A stretch of 28,492 nt of DNA from Ignatzschineria sp. GTDB lineage: Bacteria; Pseudomonadota; Gammaproteobacteria; Cardiobacteriales; Wohlfahrtiimonadaceae. Positions 6,864-15,598 of this stretch are shown here, piece after piece. A model generated the notes under the pieces. The model was not told the origin of the DNA. It saw nothing but the letters and a program-made list of their open reading frames with translations, and did not search any database. Location of the stretch: contig JASLEF010000129.1 in assembly GCA_030151245.1 (NCBI GenBank), forward strand, positions 1-28,492, read 5' to 3'. A program made the position numbers and the translations under genes. Numbering within the stretch: position 1 is the first letter of the stretch; each line of letters begins with the position of its first letter.

Positions 6864-9173
6864 CTAAATCTTCTCTTTTAAAATACGAAGACTATTCATA
6901 ATGACTAGCAAACTAGCACCAACATCCGCAAATACCGCTGCCCACATGCTTTCATAGCCAAAGAGAATCGCGATAAAGAACACCGCTTTAATCCCTAATG
7001 CCGCAATAATATTCTGCTGAATCAAACGTACCGTTTTACGAGAAACATCCACAAAAAATGGGAGCTTTGCAAGATCATCATCCATAATCGCCACATTCGC
7101 CGTTTCAATCGATACATCACTGCCAATGGCGCCCATCGCAAAACCCACATCCGCTTTTGCTAATGCCGGCGCATCATTAATTCCATCACCGATCATCCCC
7201 ACAGCTTGTTTTCCGACTTGATGGCTCGATAAAATCGCGAGTTTATCCTCCGGCAACAATGCCCCATGCGCTTCCTCAATCCCAATCTCTTTTGCCACAT
7301 GATTCACCGCACCCACATGATCTCCCGATAGAAGAATCGGCTGAATTCCTTGCGATTTCAAAGCATTCAATGAAGCCTTTGCATTTGCTTTAATAGGATC
7401 GGCAACCGTAAAGATCGCACGGACATGTCCTTGATAGGCAAAAATCGTCAAACTTGCTCCCATCGCCTCAACTCTCGCTAACTCAGATTCTACCGGCGCT
7501 AAATCAACATTGTTGGCTTGCATCATTTTTCGATTACCTAATAACAAGCGTTCACGATCAAAAAATCCTTGCGTTCCGTGACCCGCAACCGCCGTAAAAT
7601 CGTCGATATTCACCAATGTAATATCACTGCCGGCAACGATCGCTTGAGAAATAGGGTGATCCGAGCGAGAGGCTAAACTTAATGCTAAGCGCGCTAATAA
7701 CATATCCGTTACATCAAGTTTTTCCCCTGTTTCAGAAAAATAGAGCGCTTCACTCAACACCGGCTTACCCATTGTTAACGTCCCGGTTTTATCAAAAGAG
7801 AGATGCGTCAAATGAGCACCTTTTTCGATGAACTCGCCACCTTTCACTAAGATGCCATGACGCGCTAATTGCGTTAAAGCACTGACAACGGCAACCGGCG
7901 TTGAGATCACCAAAGCACAAGGACAGGCAATAATCAGAATCACTAATGCTTTATAGATTGAATCGAACCAGCTCATCCCAAACATCGGAGAAATCACAGC
8001 AATCAAAATCGCAATGATAAAAACAATCGGGGTATAAATTGCCGCAAACTTATCGATGAAACGCTGTACGGGTGCTTTCTTCACCTGCGCTTCTTCAATC
8101 GTTCGCACAATCTTCGCTAATGTGGAATCTTTAGAGGTCGATGTAGCGCGATAATCGATTTCACCTTGCTGATTAATACTCCCAGCATACACAGTCTCTT
8201 CCACAGACTTATCCACAGGTATACTTTCGCCGGTAATTGCAGATTCATCAAAGCTCGAATTCCCACGGATAATCACGCCATCGAGTGGCAAGCGTCCGCC
8301 AGGAATCACACGAATGACATCGTTTAACGCAACCTCTTCAACCCGTTTGTCAACAACGCCGGCATCAGTCACAACCATCGCCACATCAGGTGCTAGCTTT
8401 AAGAGCTTTTCCACAGCATTCTGTGCTTTCGTTAAGGACTTCGCCTCAATAATCTCCGCTAAGGTAAAGAGGAATATTACCATAGCGGCTTCCGGGAATA
8501 CGCCGAGTATCACCGCCCCTGTCACCGCAACGCTCATCAGTGCATTGATGTTTAACGTCCGATTCTTAATGGCCACCCAGCCTTTTTGATAAGTCGTTAA
8601 TCCCACCAAGGCAATCGTAATAAAGGCAAACAGTGCACTCCAACCCATTCCCCAACCGGCAAACTCAAATACTTCTGAAATTGCCGCAGAGATTCCAGCA
8701 AGTACTAAACGTGGTGTTTCATATTTCTCATATAACGTCTTTTCAACAACGATCGCTTCGCCATCAGTCACCAAAAATGGCGTCATATTCAATTTTTTAA
8801 TTTTTTCTACAACTGGCGTGATCTCACCCTTATGAATCACATAAGCTTCACGCTTCATGTAATTAAAATGGAGTGCATGAATTGAGGGTTCATTTGCTAA
8901 CGCTTTTTCGATTAAGACCGACTCCATAGGGCAATCCATCTCTTTAATATAGAGAATATCCTGAGTATACCCGGCAGGGATTTCACTTTTTTCAGCTTCA
9001 TGATTCTTTTGTGGTAACGCGCAGCAACTAGTATTTGCGGATGAGATATGATCGTGATCGTGAGGATTATCTCCACAAGCATCCTCTACTTCTGCACTTT
9101 CTCCGCCCGAACAGCAATGCCCCTCAACAGAGGGTATCCCTTTTTTTGAATCTTTATCTAGATCGAAAGTCAT
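6864..9173 (-). CDS. zntA: Zn(II)/Cd(II)/Pb(II)-exporting P1B-type ATPase
   Basis: This 769-residue inner-membrane metal efflux pump starts at ATG 9171-9173, chosen for the GGGAG site 8 bases upstream. An upstream TTG at 9272 would add 33 residues with no good ribosome site. The N terminus is rich in Cys and His (CC at 20-21, C33, HDHDH at 38-42, CC at 50-51). It is followed by a degenerate heavy-metal domain with MDCPMES at 79-85 in place of MxCxxC. The ATPase core shows TGES, the membrane CPC motif in ACPCALVIS, DKTGTLT with the phosphorylated Asp, the SDHP loop and GDGINDAPAL. A last-helix Asp in FADVGAS marks the zinc-type P1B-2 group. It is divergent from the regulator at 9385. Confidence 0.94.
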   Translation of the reverse strand: MTFDLDKDSKKGIPSVEGHCCSGGESAEVEDACGDNPHDHDHISSANTSCCALPQKNHEAEKSEIPAGYTQDILYIKEMDCPMESVLIEKALANEPSIHALHFNYMKREAYVIHKGEITPVVEKIKKLNMTPFLVTDGEAIVVEKTLYEKYETPRLVLAGISAAISEVFEFAGWGMGWSALFAFITIALVGLTTYQKGWVAIKNRTLNINALMSVAVTGAVILGVFPEAAMVIFLFTLAEIIEAKSLTKAQNAVEKLLKLAPDVAMVVTDAGVVDKRVEEVALNDVIRVIPGGRLPLDGVIIRGNSSFDESAITGESIPVDKSVEETVYAGSINQQGEIDYRATSTSKDSTLAKIVRTIEEAQVKKAPVQRFIDKFAAIYTPIVFIIAILIAVISPMFGMSWFDSIYKALVILIIACPCALVISTPVAVVSALTQLARHGILVKGGEFIEKGAHLTHLSFDKTGTLTMGKPVLSEALYFSETGEKLDVTDMLLARLALSLASRSDHPISQAIVAGSDITLVNIDDFTAVAGHGTQGFFDRERLLLGNRKMMQANNVDLAPVESELARVEAMGASLTIFAYQGHVRAIFTVADPIKANAKASLNALKSQGIQPILLSGDHVGAVNHVAKEIGIEEAHGALLPEDKLAILSSHQVGKQAVGMIGDGINDAPALAKADVGFAMGAIGSDVSIETANVAIMDDDLAKLPFFVDVSRKTVRLIQQNIIAALGIKAVFFIAILFGYESMWAAVFADVGASLLVIMNSLRILKEKI

Positions 9174-9326
9174 CCCTTCTCTCCCTATTAGAATATCTCT
9201 TGAATGCAGATCTATGAGAGATAAAAGCACCTTGTTCCCCACAACCCTTCTCATAAAAAGGACCAAAAACAAATCTTCTACGCCCTAATATCTCTCTAAA
9301 ATCTATTTTTAATTTATGTTATGCTC

Positions 9327-9357
9327 ATTAAACACCCTAAAGTAACTACAGGGTCAA
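9327..9357 (-). promoter_or_regulatory. CadR/MerR-type operator-promoter of zntA
   Basis: Read on the minus strand, -35 TTGACC (9357-9352) is followed by a 19-bp spacer and -10 TTTAAT (9332-9327). A 21-bp dyad with ACCCT and AGGGT ends (9334-9354) fills the spacer. The overlong 19-bp spacer with an internal dyad is the defining feature of MerR-family activated promoters, and the ACCCT...AGGGT arms match CadR/PbrR operators. The zntA leader would be about 145 bases. Confidence 0.88.
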
Positions 9358-9384
9358 GCTTTTAATAAAAGAGGAGATTTCGCA

Positions 9385-9852
9385 ATGACACATCATGCCC
9401 CAAAAGCATTGAATACCGAGTCCTATAAAATTGGAGAACTCTCCGCCATTAGTAAAGTGCCCGTAGAGACCATTCGTTATTATGAAAAAGAATCCTTAAT
9501 TGAGGCACCAGAACGAGCGGAAAATAATTATCGAATCTATCGTGATCGTCATCTAAAACGCCTACTTTTAATCCGCAATTGCCGTGCCTTTGATATGAGC
9601 CTAGAGGAGATAAGACAGATCATTGTCGCCATAGAAAAAGGTGAAAATAGCTGTTTACCTATCAATGAGATTATTCAAGATCATCTGTTTCATATTGATC
9701 AACGAATTCAGGAACTAACAGCCCTTAAAAAAGAGCTGAGCAATATCCAAGCTCGCTGTGGACAAAACCATCTTGCAGACAACTGCTCTATTATTGATGA
9801 AATCCATCAATTAGAACCAGAAACGAAGGAACACATCACACATCTTTCATAA
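9385..9852 (+). CDS. cadR: Cd(II)/Pb(II)-responsive MerR-family regulator (CadR/PbrR group)
   Basis: This 155-residue cytoplasmic MerR-family activator has a winged-helix DNA-binding domain at about residues 14-80 (YKIGELSAISKVPVETIRYYE). A long dimerisation helix follows, then a metal-binding C terminus. Its cysteines, C66 (NCRAFDMSL), C90, C125 and C134, fall where the CadR/PbrR group has its Cd/Pb ligands, unlike ZntR, which has a CxxxxC-type Zn loop. GAGGAG lies 9 bases before ATG 9385. It is divergent from zntA, with one operator between them. Cd(II) or Pb(II) is the likely inducer; zinc remains possible. Confidence 0.9.
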   Translation: MTHHAPKALNTESYKIGELSAISKVPVETIRYYEKESLIEAPERAENNYRIYRDRHLKRLLLIRNCRAFDMSLEEIRQIIVAIEKGENSCLPINEIIQDHLFHIDQRIQELTALKKELSNIQARCGQNHLADNCSIIDEIHQLEPETKEHITHLS

Positions 9853-9861
9853 CATTTCGCC

Positions 9862-9903
9862 ATAAAAAAATGCCAGGAACGGAACTCATCCCCGGCATTT
9901 TAA
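9862..9903. terminator. Bidirectional terminator between cadR and sulP
   Basis: The stem AAATGCC (9868-9874) / GGCATTT (9894-9900) extends by two G-C pairs past one mismatch. It has a seven-A run on the left and Ts on the right, between the convergent cadR (+) and sulP (-) genes. Confidence 0.82.
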
Positions 9904-9918
9904 CGTAAAGCCCATCGA

Positions 9919-11703
9919 TTACGATGAAGCAGATAAGGAGCTTTGACACTCTAAGCAGATAGATGCGCCAATCTCTTCCGCATCTTTACGATCTTTTGCC
10001 CAATGTAAGCCTTCTCGTTTTTTCGGAGATAAGCCCGCTTTTCCTAAAACAGCTTTCGTCTCATTATTTAATCCCGATAATACAATCTCAATTCCTTTCT
10101 TATCGAGCCGATCAAGCATCGTTTTAAAGGCAATTAATCCGGTTAAATCAATCATGGGAACCTTGTCGAGATGAATAATCATCACCTCAATGCTCTGATC
10201 TAAATAAGAGAGTCGATCTAGCGACTCTATTGTTTTACGTGCAGGACCAAAAAAGAAAGGACCTCGAATCTCATAATGTAAAATTAAGGGTGCAGATTCG
10301 CTCAACTCCTCTGATAACTCATCATCAATCCCTTCATGCAATCCGCCATCATCCGCATGATCTTCCATTAAAAACTCTGTCTCCGTATAGCTCGACATTC
10401 GGGCCATAAAGAGGAAACTCGACAAAACCATTCCCACCGCTACTGCCACCACCATATCAAATACAACCGTTAAAATAAGACAGAGAAAAAGGACTGCTAA
10501 ATCCTCTCTTGGCGCCATTTTGACAGTTTCTTTAAAGTAGGGAACATCTGCCATACTCCAAGCAACCATCAGTAGCATTGCCCCGAGACTTGCCATCGGC
10601 AAATAGCCTAATAATTTCGCGAAAAAAAGCAGTGTTAATAGGACAAAAGCGGCATGAATCATGCCAGCAATTGGAGTGTTACCCCCAGCCCGAATATTTG
10701 CCGCTGTCCGAGCAAGCGCTGCCGTTGCCGCAAACCCTCCAAAACATGGCGCAATAATATTTCCAACACCTTGTCCCACTAATTCAGCATTAGGGTTATG
10801 GCGAGTATTCTTCATTCCGTCAGCCACCACAGAACAAAGGAGTGATTCAATAGCACCCAAGATCGCAATCACAAATGCGCTCGGTAGAAGGTCTCGAAAA
10901 AGCTGAAAAGTCAGTATACTTTCCCCGTTTTCATCAATCCAAGGGAGCTGGAATTTTGGCAAAAAATTAGGAATACCTTGTAGAACTTCGCCTTTATATT
11001 CATAACTAAAAACAGACTCAATAGTTCTAAACTCCAATCCTAACTTCGCTAAAAGCACTCCTAAGAGAGCGCTAGCCCCCAAAACAATCAAATGAGGGGG
11101 CATTTTACTAAAAATCTTCGGTAACCCGATCAAGCCCAGCAATGTAAAAATAGCGAGCCCTAAATCAGTCCATGAAAGCGCCGGAATCATGGTTCCAATA
11201 GCCATAATTCGTTCAATAAAACCATCGGCTTGCACCGTCTCATTGATTCCGAGGAGATCGGGGATTTGGGTCATAGCGATCACAATGGCGATCCCCGTAC
11301 TAAAGCCGGCAGTGACCGAATAGGGCACGTAATGGATCATTTTTCCAATACGAAAAATACCCATCAATAGGAGAATCACCCCCGCCATACTCGTCGCAAG
11401 AATTAATCCTGTTAATCCATACTGGCTCGTAATAGGTTGTAAAATGACAATAAATGCCGCGGTAGGCCCCGAAATATTGAACCGAGCTCCGCCACATAGC
11501 GCAATAAAAAAGCCTGCCACAATCGAGGTATACAATCCATATTGCGGTGCAACACCGGTGTTAATTGCAAGCGCCATTGATAGCGGTACTGCAATCATCC
11601 CGACCGTTAATCCACCCATTAAGTCTTGCTGGAGCTTAGAAAGATTATATCCCTGTAGCATCTGAATAAATGGGATATTCCAAAACCACTTAAAATTCTT
11701 CAT
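9919..11703 (-). CDS. SulP-family inorganic anion transporter with STAS domain
   Basis: This 594-residue inner-membrane carrier belongs to the SLC26/SulP family. The N-terminal three quarters is polytopic and contains the signature AINTGVAPQYGLYTSI and FNISGPTAAF. The C terminus, about residues 450-570, is a cytoplasmic STAS domain with VPMIDLTGLIAFKTM. Family members move sulfate, bicarbonate or dicarboxylates, usually with H+ or Na+. No sulfate-assimilation or carbonic anhydrase gene is adjacent, so the substrate stays open. ATG 11703 is preferred because GAGGTG sits 8 bases upstream; ATG 11709 adds two residues. The protein ends with a short Cys-containing tail (CLEC). Confidence 0.9.
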   Translation of the reverse strand: MKNFKWFWNIPFIQMLQGYNLSKLQQDLMGGLTVGMIAVPLSMALAINTGVAPQYGLYTSIVAGFFIALCGGARFNISGPTAAFIVILQPITSQYGLTGLILATSMAGVILLLMGIFRIGKMIHYVPYSVTAGFSTGIAIVIAMTQIPDLLGINETVQADGFIERIMAIGTMIPALSWTDLGLAIFTLLGLIGLPKIFSKMPPHLIVLGASALLGVLLAKLGLEFRTIESVFSYEYKGEVLQGIPNFLPKFQLPWIDENGESILTFQLFRDLLPSAFVIAILGAIESLLCSVVADGMKNTRHNPNAELVGQGVGNIIAPCFGGFAATAALARTAANIRAGGNTPIAGMIHAAFVLLTLLFFAKLLGYLPMASLGAMLLMVAWSMADVPYFKETVKMAPREDLAVLFLCLILTVVFDMVVAVAVGMVLSSFLFMARMSSYTETEFLMEDHADDGGLHEGIDDELSEELSESAPLILHYEIRGPFFFGPARKTIESLDRLSYLDQSIEVMIIHLDKVPMIDLTGLIAFKTMLDRLDKKGIEIVLSGLNNETKAVLGKAGLSPKKREGLHWAKDRKDAEEIGASICLECQSSLSASS

Positions 11704-11709
11704 CCTCAT

Positions 11710-12115
11710 CTCACCTCAATTCAATGAAATCTATCGGTATTAAAGAGCCTTCGCAACATGATTTTCATGATGATATTGGTTCACTCCTCTTCAGGATCTG
11801 GCTCGAGATCCTATTTGAAATCTCTTCTGATGGCTTAGAACTTCAAATGACCACGACAATGATCTCTACTTTTAACGATATTTACTCTGTCTACTATACG
11901 CTTCTTTACCTGATAAAAGGGACTCCTTTACCGAAAGCTTTATAAGGACCTCAAAATAAAAACAGCTCCTTACAAATATTCAACCGATAAAAAAAGATCC
12001 TTCTCGATCTTTTTAAATTTTAATCACGCCTGTGATCGTTCATCACAATATTCACTCGACCACCAAACAGGATAGCGACTCACCATCTCTATTCTATCCC
12101 TCAGAGCTTAGAGCC
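11710..12115. other. Intergenic region upstream of sulP
   Basis: This 400-bp interval should hold the sulP promoter (reading left) and the 3' end of the peptidoglycan-binding gene's transcript. A 73-codon frame at 11724-11945 has no ribosome site and no recognisable sequence, and I do not call it. One hairpin is present at 11991-12014. Confidence 0.5.
11991..12014. terminator. Symmetrical A/T-flanked hairpin, likely terminator for the gene at 12116
   Basis: A perfect 9-bp stem AAAAAGATC (11991-11999) / GATCTTTTT (12006-12014) has a 6-nt loop. It is weak in G+C but has A and T runs on both sides, about 100 bases past the 3' end of the minus-strand gene. Confidence 0.5.
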
Positions 12116-13087
12116 TTAATAGCATTCTTGGATGCCTAGTTTTTTCAAGACCTGCCCCGTTGCGATACCATTGGCGACAATGCCCTCTCGTTTTTGATAT
12201 TCATACAAAGCCTGTGCCGTATAACCATTGAAGTAGCCTTTATCGATAAAGTCCTCATTCAGGTCCCCTGTTCGCATTAAGGCTTCTTGCAATAAACGTA
12301 CAGTCATTCCGGTAGAGCCTTGCTGTAAATGCTCTTCTTGGCAACCTGCTGCAATCTCAGCAAAATCAGCGGCATGGGCTAATAAGTAACTATAGACTTG
12401 CCCTACATCTAAAGGTGAAGGCATCGCTGATTGCCCCGCTAAAATCCGAAAAGTTTGATAAAATCCTGTCGGCATATTTGGCGGCACATGATCCCCTTGA
12501 ATTACCTGGCACCCCGCAGATGAAAAACTAATCCCTGTAGGCATCGTGGTCGATTGCGCACTATGAATATGGTCGTTGGCGATCGATAGAGTGGGGATTC
12601 CCTTTTCTATTGCATAATGATGATTCGCTTCATAAAAGCGCCACACAAAAACAGGCTGTAAACGGCTTAAACGAAAAGCACCTTCTTCAAAAGCTCTTCC
12701 TTCAGGCTCATGTGCCCCCACAATATAACGATAGGCTCCCACGCCTAAACAGTTCGCAATTTTTTTCTCCGGCATGCTAATTTGCTTCATTTGCCAAACT
12801 TGATGCGGAACTGTCGATGCCGGAAAGAGTGCTATTTTATGAGTCGTTAAATCCCATAATCCCAATAAACAGCGAAAGTTTTCTCCATCTAAGACATCTT
12901 CTACCACTACGGCGTCAGTGAGCCACTTCCCATAATCTCCTACCACTAACTTCCCCGCACGAATACCAAATAACACGATCGAGCCTGTTAATTGATAATG
13001 ACAGTTTTCCACTAATCGCGCCAATGATGCACTACTCAATGAAAATGGTTCAAATGTCGCTGGCGTTAATGATGGGGCATCAATCAT
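12116..13087 (-). CDS. Peptidoglycan-binding protein with an unassigned SAGCQ-containing N-terminal domain
   Basis: This is a protein of about 323 residues from ATG 13085-13087; a TTG at 13129 would add 14. The C terminus, residues 255-319, is a PG_binding_1-type three-helix repeat (LQQGSTGMTVRLLQEAL, then TAQALYEYQKREGI and GQVLKKLGI). The first 245 residues are not a family I can name. They contain H173-x-H175-S followed by SSAGCQVI with C193. A His and an S-x-GC set of this kind recalls the active site of L,D-transpeptidase-like and some phage murein enzymes, but this is only resemblance. There is no signal peptide or membrane segment, so it would be cytoplasmic or need a dedicated export or lysis route. 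The ribosome site is weak. Confidence 0.7.
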   Translation of the reverse strand: MIDAPSLTPATFEPFSLSSASLARLVENCHYQLTGSIVLFGIRAGKLVVGDYGKWLTDAVVVEDVLDGENFRCLLGLWDLTTHKIALFPASTVPHQVWQMKQISMPEKKIANCLGVGAYRYIVGAHEPEGRAFEEGAFRLSRLQPVFVWRFYEANHHYAIEKGIPTLSIANDHIHSAQSTTMPTGISFSSAGCQVIQGDHVPPNMPTGFYQTFRILAGQSAMPSPLDVGQVYSYLLAHAADFAEIAAGCQEEHLQQGSTGMTVRLLQEALMRTGDLNEDFIDKGYFNGYTAQALYEYQKREGIVANGIATGQVLKKLGIQECY

Positions 13088-13325
13088 GATAAGGTCTCTA
13101 CAAAATTGTTTTAAATATCTTAATATCAAAAATCATCTGGAAACACTCTAACATATTCAACATTAAACTACGATATATCCCAAGCTCGATGGTCGTTTTT
13201 AGAAGTTTAGCCACCAAATGACAAATCTTTAGTAGAATAGATTTCATGGAGAGCTCACAACTTGCAAATCATATTAAATGTGGGATTTCTCCCGCTTACC
13301 TTACAAATTCTTAAAGAGTCAAATT

Positions 13326-14198
13326 ATGCTAAAGATCCAAAATATCCCTTACTACTTACAATTGATGCGCATTGAAAAGCCTATCGGCAGCTATCTATTG
13401 ATGTGGCCGACGCTATGGGGTGTTTGGATTGCTAGTGAAGGTTTACCTTCGGCAAAAATTGTGATGATCTTTATGCTCGGAGTCTTTATTATGCGCTCTG
13501 CGGGATGTGTAATTAATGATATTGCTGATCGAGATATTGATAAGTTTGTAGAGCGCACTAAGGATCGCCCCCTAACTTCCGGCAAGGTGACGACAAAAGA
13601 GGCGCTGACACTGCTCATTGTATTAGTCACTATCGCCGGCATTCTAGCACTCTTCCTCTCCTATAAGACAATTTTACTCAGTATCCCTGCACTCTTACTC
13701 GCACTCTCTTACCCTTTTATGAAACGCTTTCACTCTCTGCCACAAGCACATCTCGGGGTTGCCTTTGCCTTTGGGATTCCGATGGCATTTATGGAGATTC
13801 AAGGGTCGCTACCACTCACTGCTTATCTACTCTTTTTTGCCAATATCTGTTGGACGCTTATTTATGATACTGAGTACGCCATGAGCGATCGCGAAGATGA
13901 TAAATCAATTAATATTAAATCTTCCGCACTCCTCTTTGAATCATGGTTAGGAGATAAAGATTACTACATTATTATTGGCCTACAAACAACAATGATTGCC
14001 TTGCTTTTAACCATTACGGCGCTCGAGAATCTTACTCCTTATTTCTTATTTTCAATCCTCATTGTCATCAACTTGTTTTATTACCAAATTATACTTATTA
14101 AAGATCACGATAGAATGAATTGTTTCAAAGCCTTTTTACACAATAACTGGGTAGGACTCACCCTCTTTATGGGCTTATTTTTAAACTATTTACCTTAA
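13326..14198 (+). CDS. ubiA: 4-hydroxybenzoate polyprenyltransferase
   Basis: This 290-residue inner-membrane prenyltransferase attaches the polyprenyl tail to 4-hydroxybenzoate in ubiquinone synthesis. The two Asp-rich, Mg-diphosphate-binding motifs are visible: NDIADRDID at 64-72 and YDTEYAMSDREDD at 180-192. Multiple hydrophobic helices lie between and after them, and the length matches E. coli UbiA (290). I start at ATG 13326, with AAGAG upstream, because the frame opening at 13278 adds 16 residues not typical of the family. It is the first gene of a likely three-gene unit. No ubiC chorismate lyase is next to it. Confidence 0.95.
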   Translation: MLKIQNIPYYLQLMRIEKPIGSYLLMWPTLWGVWIASEGLPSAKIVMIFMLGVFIMRSAGCVINDIADRDIDKFVERTKDRPLTSGKVTTKEALTLLIVLVTIAGILALFLSYKTILLSIPALLLALSYPFMKRFHSLPQAHLGVAFAFGIPMAFMEIQGSLPLTAYLLFFANICWTLIYDTEYAMSDREDDKSINIKSSALLFESWLGDKDYYIIIGLQTTMIALLLTITALENLTPYFLFSILIVINLFYYQIILIKDHDRMNCFKAFLHNNWVGLTLFMGLFLNYLP

Positions 14199-14228
14199 GT
14201 CACATATTGATCATTATTCGGAGGTTCA

Positions 14229-14816
14229 ATGGGAAATCGATTATCAAAAATTGTCACTAAAACAGGGGATAGTGGCACCACAGGAATTGCCGGCAATATC
14301 CGTTTAGAGAAATATCATCCTCGTATCGAAACAATCGGCTTAATTGACGAGCTCAACTCACTCATCGGTATCGGTATTGCGGAGCTTCAAATAGAGCTCC
14401 AAAAACAGCCATCCCCAGGCATTAGTGCACTCGAAGCATTAGTGATTGAATGGTCAGATATCCAGCACGAACTCTTTAATCTTGGGGGCGAACTCTCTAT
14501 GCCGGGGAATTCTCTCATCACTGAAAATGCGGTGAACACTCTTGAAGAACAATTGATGATCTACAATGAATTATTACCACCTTTAAAAGAGTTCATTCTG
14601 CCAGGAGGATCGCCACTAGTTGCAAAAACTCACTATATTCGCGCGATTAGCCGAAAAGTTGAACGAGCATTATGGGCATTAAATAGTAATGATCCCGTCA
14701 ATAGCCACTCTTTAAAATATCTTAATCGCTTATCTGACTACTTCTTTATTACGGCAAGAATGATCGCCAAAATCACAGACACGCCTGAGTTATTTTGGAA
14801 CCATCATAAAAAATGA
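14229..14816 (+). CDS. PduO-type cob(I)alamin adenosyltransferase
   Basis: This 195-residue cytoplasmic enzyme transfers the adenosyl group of ATP to cob(I)alamin, making coenzyme B12. The N-terminal ATP-binding signature TKTGDSGTTGIAGN is followed by R-x-K and IGLIDELNSLIGIG. The C terminus has the helix bundle signatures RAISRKVERAL and LNRLSDYFFITARM. Length and architecture fit the PduO/MMAB type and not the CobA/BtuR type. GGAGG lies 5 bases before ATG 14229. It is 30 bases after ubiA and overlaps the next gene by 4 bases. No B12-dependent enzyme or B12 synthesis gene lies in this window. Confidence 0.93.
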   Translation: MGNRLSKIVTKTGDSGTTGIAGNIRLEKYHPRIETIGLIDELNSLIGIGIAELQIELQKQPSPGISALEALVIEWSDIQHELFNLGGELSMPGNSLITENAVNTLEEQLMIYNELLPPLKEFILPGGSPLVAKTHYIRAISRKVERALWALNSNDPVNSHSLKYLNRLSDYFFITARMIAKITDTPELFWNHHKK

Positions 14817-15598
14817 ATCATACCTATTCTATTCTTCTTCCCATCAACGAAAGAAGCCTGCAATGGGCAAAAACATCATACCCCCAATTCTGGGAGCCTC
14901 ATTTAGGCAATAAAAAACGCACAAGCTATCTTCTTAGCCGCGCGCTCTTACTTCACACCTTACACACATACTATCACCTGAATCAACTCCCCGAGATCAT
15001 CTATAATCAACATCAAAAACCGATCTTTAAAGATTGTGACATCACTTTTAATCTCACCCACTCTACAGATTTTGTGGGATTAATTATCTCTTCAGAACCC
15101 ATAGCTCTTGGCATAGATATCGAAACCATCATGCCCCGGCGCAATTTTTTAGGATTACTCAAAAGAACCTTTGAACCCCTAGAGATTCAATGGATTTTAA
15201 AACAATCTGAAACAGAATATAGAGCATTGATGCAAACAAATGAACATCGCATACTTCGCAGTGATGAGATGATTCGCTTCTTTTTATTATGGTCTGCAAA
15301 AGAGGCTTATTTAAAGGCAGATGGGCGAGGACTACAAGGCTTAAGCACCCTACACTTAAACCCTCAAAAATCGTCGATGAACGGCGATTTAGATAACGGC
15401 ACACTACTTCTCACAACCTTAACGGCGGGAGATCTTAATGAGACGCTTAGTTCACTTGCCCTCTATCTGCCTAACAATAAGCTTTCAAGCCTTTCCACAC
15501 AATCTCTCATGATTACCGATAACGACCAAGCACTTTATAGACCATTAACGATTTCATGGCGCTATCAACTACTCGAAAATAACCAGTCATCTATCTGA
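14813..15598 (+). CDS. 4'-phosphopantetheinyl transferase, Sfp/EntD type
   Basis: This 261-residue cytoplasmic enzyme moves the phosphopantetheine arm of CoA onto a serine of carrier proteins. The two Mg/CoA motifs are clear: LGIDIE at 99-104 and WSAKEAYLKADGRGL from residue 160. FNLTHS at 79-84 is the usual upstream His-Ser element. An insertion at about 130-152 separates the two motifs more than usual. It overlaps the adenosyltransferase by an ATGA junction, so translation is likely coupled. No NRPS or PKS gene is nearby. It may therefore prime the fatty-acid carrier protein or a distant pathway; this is inference. Confidence 0.92.
   Translation: MNHTYSILLPINERSLQWAKTSYPQFWEPHLGNKKRTSYLLSRALLLHTLHTYYHLNQLPEIIYNQHQKPIFKDCDITFNLTHSTDFVGLIISSEPIALGIDIETIMPRRNFLGLLKRTFEPLEIQWILKQSETEYRALMQTNEHRILRSDEMIRFFLLWSAKEAYLKADGRGLQGLSTLHLNPQKSSMNGDLDNGTLLLTTLTAGDLNETLSSLALYLPNNKLSSLSTQSLMITDNDQALYRPLTISWRYQLLENNQSSI

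Noticed and set aside
8314..8589. 91-codon frame on the plus strand inside zntA
   Set aside because: Antisense shadow of the conserved ATPase; no independent support.
9174..9272. 33-residue N-terminal extension of ZntA from a TTG start
   Set aside because: No ribosome site for the TTG at 9272, and the ATG at 9254 also lacks a good one; ATG 9173 has GGGAG and begins a sensible metal-rich N terminus.
11724..11945. 73-codon frame on the plus strand upstream of sulP
   Set aside because: No ribosome site, no recognisable composition or motif, and it lies in the expected promoter region of sulP.
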